Of a stretch of DNA of 64,000 nt, positions 63,001-64,000 are shown one piece after another. Source of the stretch: Diadema setosum. Its lineage: Eukaryota; Echinodermata; Echinoidea; Diadematoida; Diadematidae. The stretch spans positions 21,951,047 to 22,015,046 of the forward strand of contig CM067072.1 in the NCBI GenBank assembly GCA_033980235.1, written 5' to 3'. Position numbers and translations under genes: made by a program. The number at the start of each line of letters is the position of its first letter. Position 1 is the stretch's first letter. The notes under the pieces are model-generated. The model was not told where the DNA came from. It made no database searches and saw nothing but the letters and a program-made list of their open reading frames with translations.

Positions 63001-63142
63001 GGACAGGATTCTCTTCTTATCAGCTGGTAAGTCACCAGCACTGAAGTTTTCCTGTTCTGGCTTAGACATGACCCTCGTTCCGTCCACCTCACTTTTATAG
63101 ACGTCGAGTTAACATGAACAACTCTAAGATTGACCAATGAAG
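29919..63142 (-). CDS. RPTP gene B: FN3-domain receptor protein tyrosine phosphatase with an in-frame TGA before D2
   Basis: Twenty-six exons were placed by hand: at least six fibronectin type III domains (ectodomain), one transmembrane helix, a juxtamembrane tail, active-looking D1, and a D2 lacking catalytic residues. Ectodomain exons join in phase 1, all introns are GT-AG, and 782 codons precede the 281 codons of D1. D2 exons sum to 804 nt, exactly as in gene A. A TGA at codon 18 of the first D2 exon (34783-34785) would end the protein shortly after D1, unless it is an assembly error, polymorphism or recoded. Introns hold a full LTR retrotransposon, a LINE with intact ORF, and other repeats, so the gene covers over 33 kb. 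The 5' end is uncertain: the FN3 exon at 62846-63142 has a good acceptor, but a Met codon at 63171-63173 followed by hydrophobic residues is in frame. Confidence 0.88.
34249..34310. repeat. Fragment related to the palindrome at 27562-27705
   Basis: ATTGATAAACTGCCC and CATCGACGTAAATAA parallel ATTGACAAATTGCCC and CATCGACGTAAATAA of the palindromic element. It lies in the intron between D2 exons 33833 and 34737 of gene B. Confidence 0.55.
34783..34785 (-). other. In-frame TGA in the D1-D2 linker exon of gene B
   Basis: The 100-nt exon 34737-34836 has a good acceptor (CCTACAG) and donor (A|GTATGT), and the same length and phase as gene A exon 17038-17137. In the only frame giving KNRYKNKLP, the 18th codon is TGA, where gene A has ACA (threonine). 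No alternative AG in the exon keeps the frame. Confidence 0.8.
35760..47879 (-). CDS. Gene B D1 catalytic phosphatase domain, 8 exons
   Basis: Exons in coding order: 47792-47879 ([20 protein letters not shown]), 47235-47311 ([21 protein letters not shown]), 46639-46675 ([11 protein letters not shown]), 46211-46308 ([23 protein letters not shown]), 37881-37994 ([15 protein letters not shown]), 37352-37494 ([14 protein letters not shown], ending VVHC plus AG), 36293-36428 (T completes serine, then [13 protein letters not shown]) and 35760-35909 ([13 protein letters not shown]). KNRF, WPD and [10 protein letters not shown] are all intact, so the domain should be active. The LTR retrotransposon interrupts the intron between 46211 and 37994; without it that intron would be about 710 bp. 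Confidence 0.92.
36104..36149. repeat. (TA)n microsatellite
   Basis: About twenty-three TA units in the gene B intron between 35909 and 36293. Confidence 0.9.
38205..38392 (+). repeat. 5' LTR
   Basis: 188 bp, starts TGTGATGCGCC and ends GTCGTGACA. Base-for-base identical by eye to 45519-45706. An AATAAA lies at 38234-38239 and may serve transcript polyadenylation from the 3' copy. Sequence just after it (TTGGGACCTTGTCC) is where a primer-binding site should lie; I could not assign a tRNA. Confidence 0.95.
38393..39454 (+). other. Retrotransposon leader with five repeated GTGAGG...CTCACG hairpins
   Basis: The 1.06-kb untranslated leader contains GTGAGG(A)YTCTCACG at 38461, 38597, 38726, 38856 and 38921, each usually preceded by TTTTGG and followed by TYTGG. 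The first four are 129-136 bp apart. GTGAG and CTCAC are complementary, so each could form a small stem-loop. Short open frames here lack coding features. Roles in packaging, dimerisation or translation are only possible. Confidence 0.8.
39455..43945 (+). CDS. Gag-PR-INT-RT-RNase H polyprotein, single frame, 1,496 aa
   Basis: One uninterrupted frame encodes all proteins. In order: N-terminal SAP-like helix segment (residues about 18-50, [15 protein letters not shown]); coiled, Lys/Glu-rich stretch (85-115); capsid-like region with a SCAN-like C-terminal part (about 205-300, [19 protein letters not shown]); CCHC zinc knuckle C-x2-C-x4-H-x4-C from residue 337; aspartic protease DTGAS at 415; integrase zinc-binding HHCC (from H648, ending CRSCHVCQ); DDE core D719, D778, E814 (D-D-35-E); GPY motif (about 951); reverse transcriptase with YLDD at 1230-1233 and [11 protein letters not shown] before it; RNase H ([13 protein letters not shown]), ending DALSRG. 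The start ATG at 39455 (CACAATGGC) is the first long-frame Met after the leader. No env frame follows. Confidence 0.95.
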   Translation: MADVVQSFVDEPTQEGFNNLRKAELVEVARILEIPIKTSDRKAEIKDTISEFFTNTGIWPASLSEDEAGTDDGEIITPLVTPAESELKKIEIQLRMKQLEVEAKKIELEIKSIDAKSNEPSSSSSAKSSKFDALRQSQLVPKFREDRVEEFFQHFEKVAVSLEWPKEVWPTLIQSSLVGKAQEVYASLTIQECSDYENLKSSVLRAYELVPEAHRQLFRNYRRRDDQTFADFVQHKQTHFEHWLRSSGVDDFHKLKELVLLEEVKRCVQPDQRQYLEEREVNGARRAAVLLDEYVLTHKGTFKLSSSKKGGQGVPRKGAVAPSIPKPDLDQKPNKACFYCKKDGHVMSACWKLKKKREKEGISNPKALPDAFAITCTDHLPSFERVAENYKPFISSGYVSLTPDSEQVQVHILRDTGASQSLLCANTLPFSVESSVDSEVFVRGVEGGSVRVPLHNIELKSDLVSGSVVVGILPTLPVEGVTLLLGNDIAGEKVLPHFLPSKTPVVDEATEKLVQDMPDVFPSCAVTRSMARELEKEEQEDILADTFFSRLEESSSSDDVHMDHGQMSEISRQSLVELQGKDPEIVRLAQSLVPEDEEVNETVKFYKRDGILMRRWRPPDATSDEDFRDIHQVVVPKMYRKEIISLAHEAPLAGHLGINKTQEKVLRYFFWPGLRHDVAEFCRSCHVCQVVGKPNQKIPPAPLRPIPAFEEPFSRVIVDCVGPLPRTKSGNQYLLTMMCASTRFPEAIPLRTITAKNVSKALVKFFTMVGLPKCVQSDQGSNFTSKIFQQVMSELGVECKNSSAYHPQSQGALERFHQTLKNMMRVYCSEHEKEWDEGIPLLLFAVRESIQESLGFSPFELVFGHSVRGPLKILQEKILVEPESNLLDYVCQFKDRLSCTRELAAGHLKAAQSNMKRLFDRKVKERHFEPGSKVLVLLPLQGDALKARYAGPYVVEKRVSDVNYIILTPDRRKRRRLCHVNMLKEYVENVEEAKEKPVATVGIGCEVDGEDSESDDVEIPQLMLKNSEVLANLSDTLSHLPGVERAQVMDVVHEYEHLFSDVPGRTSVVVHDVDVGDSSPVKQHPYRVNPLKMDVLRKEVQYMLEHDLIEPSKSGWSSPCVLVPKQDGSLRFCTDYRLLNSKTKSDSYPLPRIDDCIDRVGNAKYVSKFDLLKGYWQVPLSERAKELSAFVTPDGFFQYKVMPFGMKNAPATFQRLINTVTSGLVGCEAYLDDIIVYSHTWEDHLLRVRALFDRLTSANLTVNLRKCEFARAKVVFLGHIVGHGSVKPVEAKVETILNFPRPQSKRELRRFLGMTGYYRKFCHNFADAATPLTNMLRKDSQFEWSDDCQVAFNRLKAMLASSPVLAAPNFDKQFILMVDASDTGGGGALMQKDDNGVDHPVAYMSRKFNKHQRRYSTVEKETLALVMALRHFDVYLNTTRYPVLVYTDHNPLVFLSRMRNKNGRLTRWALVLQEYNLVIQHVRGKDNVIADALSRG
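43946..45507 (+). other. Retrotransposon 3' untranslated region
   Basis: About 1.56 kb between the pol stop and the polypurine tract. No open frame with a domain was seen, so there is no envelope gene. The length is notable for an element otherwise compact. Confidence 0.8.
45508..45518 (+). promoter_or_regulatory. Polypurine tract
   Basis: AAGGGGGGAGA directly before the 3' LTR, where plus-strand DNA synthesis is primed in LTR elements. Confidence 0.9.
45519..45706 (+). repeat. 3' LTR
   Basis: 188 bp, identical to the 5' LTR; followed by the ACCG target duplication at 45707-45710. Confidence 0.95.
48432..48646 (-). CDS. Gene B juxtamembrane exon with YENV motif
   Basis: The 215-nt exon (phase 1 to phase 0) encodes [18 protein letters not shown], a Ser/Thr-rich stretch, then [11 protein letters not shown] and [14 protein letters not shown] leading into D1. 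The IPV-x-x-L-x-x-Y pattern before D1 is usual in RPTPs. SIYENV contains Y-x-N, a consensus for Grb2-type SH2 binding when phosphorylated. That use is inferred. Confidence 0.85.
49117..49166 (-). CDS. Gene B cytoplasmic mini-exon
   Basis: The 50-nt exon encodes [16 protein letters not shown] and joins its neighbours in frame (phase 2 in, phase 1 out). No domain. Confidence 0.75.
49694..49789 (-). CDS. Gene B post-membrane basic exon
   Basis: The 96-nt exon begins RKWRKRSST, the basic stop-transfer cluster just inside the membrane, and continues [13 protein letters not shown]. Phases match the transmembrane exon and the 49117 mini-exon. Confidence 0.8.
50190..50556 (+). mobile_element. 5'-truncated CR1/L2-like LINE fragment
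   Basis: Frames read [17 protein letters not shown] and then, after a 1-nt shift, [17 protein letters not shown] and [11 protein letters not shown] followed by TGA. This is the characteristic C-terminus of LINE ORF2 proteins. The 3' part ends TGCGCTTTATAAGAG and TATTACTATTATT. It sits antisense in the gene B intron between 49789 and 50706. Confidence 0.75.
50706..50862 (-). CDS. Gene B transmembrane exon
   Basis: The 157-nt exon (phase 1 to phase 2) encodes a proline-rich, probably extracellular stalk ([15 protein letters not shown], with NIT sequon) and then a hydrophobic helix of about 24 residues (from [10 protein letters not shown] to ILAAIMY). The following exon starts with basic residues, so the topology is outside to inside. 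Confidence 0.9.
51028..51095. repeat. (TA)n microsatellite beside the palindrome
   Basis: Interrupted TATA/GTAT runs on the left; a similar (TA)n(TG)n run lies on the right at 51349-51392. Confidence 0.85.
51096..51308. repeat. Perfect palindrome: 103-bp arms, 7-bp spacer
   Basis: The left arm (AAGACGATGAAGACAAAC to CTCAGGGTAACA) and right arm are identical reverse complements over 103 bp, around GGGTAAC. Arms include CCTGAGGAAGATCCGTGC and GGGTCGAAAATTTGG, a motif style seen at ends of Penelope-like and related repeats. It lies in the gene B intron between 50862 and 52031. Origin is unresolved: recent inverted insertion, or assembly artefact. Confidence 0.9.
51524..51596 (-). ncRNA. tRNA-like sequence, probable tRNA-derived SINE head or tRNA pseudogene
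   Basis: On the minus strand, 73 nt begin TTCAGTC and end GGCTGAA, which can pair as a 7-bp acceptor stem. GGCCGAGCAGTTTAGGCG resembles a tRNA-Ser-type D arm (A box), TTGGC/GCCAA forms a 5-bp stem with a 7-nt loop ATTGCAT, and GGCTGGAATCC resembles the B box. The T arm does not fold cleanly and no CCA or terminator supports a functional gene. Confidence 0.45.
52031..52103 (-). CDS. Gene B FN3 domain 6, second part
   Basis: The 73-nt exon (phase 0 to phase 1) encodes [15 protein letters not shown] and [10 protein letters not shown], the F-G strand end of the FN3 domain begun at 52758-53005. It joins the stalk exon in frame. Confidence 0.8.
52758..53005 (-). CDS. Gene B FN3 domain 6, first part
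   Basis: The 248-nt exon encodes [41 protein letters not shown] and [13 protein letters not shown]: the B-strand tryptophan and L-x-x-x-x-Y pattern of FN3. This is the membrane-proximal FN3 domain and the only one seen split by an intron. Confidence 0.88.
53843..54151 (-). CDS. Gene B FN3 domain 5
   Basis: The 309-nt phase 1-1 exon encodes [32 protein letters not shown] and [17 protein letters not shown]3 tryptophan and tyrosine core. Extracellular adhesion or ligand-binding module by family. Confidence 0.9.
54152..55242. other. Gene B intron without recognised feature
   Basis: About 1.1 kb between FN3 exons. AGTTAATCGSATA occurs twice near 54840 and 54895. Nothing else identified. Confidence 0.4.
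55243..55560 (-). CDS. Gene B FN3 domain 4
   Basis: The 318-nt phase 1-1 exon encodes [37 protein letters not shown] and [17 protein letters not shown]3 core residues W, L and Y are present; N-V-S and N-Y-S sequons suggest glycosylation. Confidence 0.9.
55935..56234 (-). CDS. Gene B FN3 domain 3
   Basis: The 300-nt exon encodes [38 protein letters not shown] and [16 protein letters not shown]. The acceptor is best placed at CGAGAG|AT (56234), which keeps phase 1; a neighbouring AG two bases away would break it. Confidence 0.85.
56663..56947 (-). CDS. Gene B FN3 domain 2
   Basis: The 285-nt phase 1-1 exon encodes [30 protein letters not shown] and [16 protein letters not shown]. It shares [20 protein letters not shown] and GLEP-x-x-TYRI with domain 1, so the two arose by recent tandem duplication. 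The paired cysteines of both are unusual for FN3. Confidence 0.9.
57486..61331 (-). mobile_element. CR1/Jockey-type LINE with intact ORF2
   Basis: Lies in the gene B intron between FN3 domains 1 and 2, same strand as the gene. The 3' end is marked by about three 7-bp AAGTTGA-like units at 57486-57510 after 0.6 kb of untranslated sequence, a 3' tail style used by CR1-type elements. No ORF1 was found upstream of ORF2, so the copy is either single-ORF or 5'-truncated. Target duplications were not identified. Confidence 0.9.
58128..61331 (-). CDS. LINE ORF2: endonuclease and reverse transcriptase, 1,067 aa
   Basis: An uninterrupted frame. Residues 1-110 are Asn/Asp/Ser-rich without a domain. An APE endonuclease follows: [13 protein letters not shown] (about 121), [36 protein letters not shown] and SDITDHFP (catalytic Glu, Asp-x-Asn and Asp-His). 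The RT domain has [65 protein letters not shown] and FADD with aspartates at 792-793. The C-terminus carries [14 protein letters not shown] and [11 protein letters not shown], common in CR1/L2-related LINEs. With all catalytic motifs and no stop it may be active or very young. Confidence 0.93.
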   Translation of the reverse strand: MQQSPQSNCSILPSTGALVDSSNGQHAHPLIRNSIDTAFNSVNDDDFFDLAGPSFEQNESNINQNDNFFDNYVSDSFNSSPQELDYDFDTENQLQSPSSEYLTQSQFTNVVKEYDSTTFSLLHFNIRSINKHFEDLRLFLNSPIMHNISAVGLTETWLSHDSSLPFALDGYDLVVNNRQNRVGGGVAIYVKQNYDYVVRDEFTSMTDFFESLFIEITVPGSKNIIIGVVYRPPNANTKSFLDYFSDLVKNPLFINKNCFIIGDFNIDLLKQNNMSQDFLEIFLSASFLPLISKPTRIVNESVSLIDNIFCNILPPPDSFVVLSDITDHFPISTGFSLNETVNNKNNNIFKRRITHESIARLGASLDTADWSCIFDTDDVNLSYEYFMKIFIQHLDICIPKRREKSANYKKIPRLPWISKSLLRSINRKNNSYYRFKMKRTEQSKLKYTSYKNTLTKIIRIEKKKYYTNQLQFYRHDMQNTWKVLKQAMNISNVKSNITKIRFDGEIVEDSQQICDILNNHFSSIGESLASNIPPSTKHFSEFLGPPNSSSIFFNPTYTQEIINIVSDFSSKKSAGHDDISNFLLKGVISSIADPLAHIFNLSLLNGTFPESMKIAKVIPLFKKGDKLDVNNYRPISLLSALSKILEKIIYKRTINFFKFNNIFTNSLFGFREKHSTTHALLSFIEKVAHAIDKSSHLIGLFLDFSKAFDTINHDILLNKLHHYGVRGKALEWFRSYLMNRKQYVSLNGCNSQTLNIKCGVPQGSLLGPLLFTVYINDFCRSSDVLSFILFADDSNLFFSHNNLFTLVNTINSELKNVAQGIKANKLSLNLQKTKYMLFSNSTEALPVDIVLDGTPLENVSHIKFLGVTVDNKLSWKFHIDSICKIISRNIGIINKLKFCFPLSSLLVLYSSLILPYLSYGILAWGNTYKTFLDKLLLLQKKSLRVICHTAFLSHTDPLFYEHKILKINDLYLFNLGQFMYNYNKNNLPNIFETMFQRNQSIHNYPTRRSNDFHLPFLRTLLAQNTFIYDGPKYWNSLPSNITTAQSLNSFKNKLKLFLLKLYNIQQS
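61615..62258. repeat. ~215-bp tandem repeats next to the LINE 5' end
   Basis: TAGGGCAAATAC...GGTTGCCAAGGGCAACTCT starts at 61615, 61829 and 62044 (214 and 215 bp apart). The second and third units are alike throughout (GAGCAAGTTACAA-like, TTAAACTGTGCAGCCGGTCC, CTGCGTGAGTGGAGAAG, ATACTCGGCTGATA, CACCCGTTGGCAGATGCCA); the third has a 9-bp deletion. The first shares only its first about 30 bp and the preceding GGGACCGCC segment. GTTGCC/GGCAAC is a small inverted repeat in each. Confidence 0.85.
62846..63142 (-). CDS. Gene B FN3 domain 1 (most upstream exon seen)
   Basis: The 297-nt phase 1-1 exon encodes [31 protein letters not shown] and [17 protein letters not shown]. The acceptor is CTCTTGATAG|CT. 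Reading on without splicing gives an in-frame [12 protein letters not shown] from 63173, which resembles a signal peptide start, so this could alternatively be the first coding exon. Phase symmetry with the other FN3 exons favours an internal exon. Confidence 0.85.
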
Positions 63143-64000
63143 CTATCAAGAGAAAACGCGGAAGATATAACATGACTTATGCATCACGATAGCTAGGATT
63201 AGACGAGAATTTGCATGTTCTCCAGTTCAATCAACACCGTAATTAGTTCTAGGGATTTGAGAATGAGAAAAGGCGATTTACCTGTCGTACATATCAACGG
63301 CCTATATTGACTGCCCATCACTCTCGTTACTATTATCTTTTGCTACTTACCTTTACCGTCGTGTGCAGCAATCGATCAAAATTTACAACAAAAATATTGG
63401 TAATGATTTTGTTGACGATTGGAATCATGGTTAAAGAAGATGATTTGATGTAATAAACGCTATCGCCAAGGAAGTCCTTACGTACTTACTTCCACTGTAT
63501 CGACGGCTTTAATTTCTCATCGAAGAACTTATAATAGTGCTTTGCTCATGGTCATTAGCCTATAATCGGACTCCAACCACGGACCACACAATTGAAAATC
63601 TTTGGTCTTGAGCCCTGAGCCGCAACGTCTTCTAAGAAGAGGACTCAGCATGCTACAATTTCCATTTTTGTAGCACAATCAAAGAACACTCTACTTATCT
63701 TTTTCAGAAAGCAAGGGAATATGACTATTACCCTTAACTTATGTCAGTTAAAAGTTGAGGAAATACATGTATGTGATTTTTGGTGAAATCCGAATTTTCG
63801 TGTAATTTTCTTTACAGTTTCCTTACATTGTTGTCTCGCAATGACGTCACAAACTGTTGGTGTCTTTTCATCCAGCAATGACGATATGAAAACTTTACAA
63901 ATTCTTGTAACATGAATGGATTGTCAGATCTTCCGCAAACTCCACTGATGTTTTCTACTAGTATTGCTGCACTTACTCAATTCACATATTATCATTTGGG
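63143..64000. other. Right edge, no recognised feature
   Basis: No FN3-like or signal-peptide exon could be supported on the minus strand, apart from the possible 63171-63173 start. Gene B may begin beyond the window. Confidence 0.4.

Overview
The window is eukaryotic, AT-rich and intron-rich. Most of it is two receptor-type protein tyrosine phosphatase (RPTP) genes plus the transposons lodged in and around them. The Gag-PR-INT-RT-RH retrotransposon order, known from deuterostomes, together with FN3-type RPTPs, (TA)n-rich introns and many foldback elements, suggests a marine invertebrate deuterostome. An echinoderm or close relative is my best guess. This is inference, because nothing here is species-diagnostic.

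Layout. At 1-1222 there is nothing recognisable. At 1223-4824 lies a decayed Tx1/L1-like LINE on the plus strand. At 8114-23274 lies RPTP gene A on the plus strand: the 3' fifteen exons, coding a catalytic D1 domain and a degenerate D2 domain. Its ectodomain and transmembrane exons were not found and should lie further 5'. At 23275-29918 is the space between the two convergent genes, holding several hairpin/foldback elements. At 29919-63142 lies RPTP gene B on the minus strand: at least six FN3 domains, one transmembrane helix, a juxtamembrane region, D1 and D2. Gene B may continue beyond the right edge. The two genes are tail-to-tail paralogues. Eleven of their fifteen phosphatase-domain exons have identical lengths, and phases agree throughout.

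Gene B carries an in-frame TGA at 34783-34785 in the first D2 exon, between D1 and D2. Everything downstream still looks intact.

Mobile elements. A complete 7,502-bp LTR retrotransposon (38205-45706, plus strand) sits antisense in a gene B intron. It has two identical 188-bp LTRs, a 4-bp target duplication and one uninterrupted 1,496-codon ORF. The pol order is protease, integrase, reverse transcriptase, RNase H: integrase precedes RT, as in the Gmr1-like Ty3/gypsy group. An intact 1,067-codon CR1/Jockey-type LINE ORF (58128-61331, minus strand) sits in another gene B intron. Other elements are a 1,146-bp non-autonomous DNA transposon with 24-bp terminal inverted repeats (19344-20489), a 324-bp foldback element with a 5-bp target duplication (29311-29634), a perfect palindrome with 103-bp arms (51096-51308), several other hairpins, and three sets of tandem repeats.

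Exon boundaries were assigned by hand from GT/AG sites, phase continuity and alignment between the two paralogues. No alignment, RNA or database search was available.
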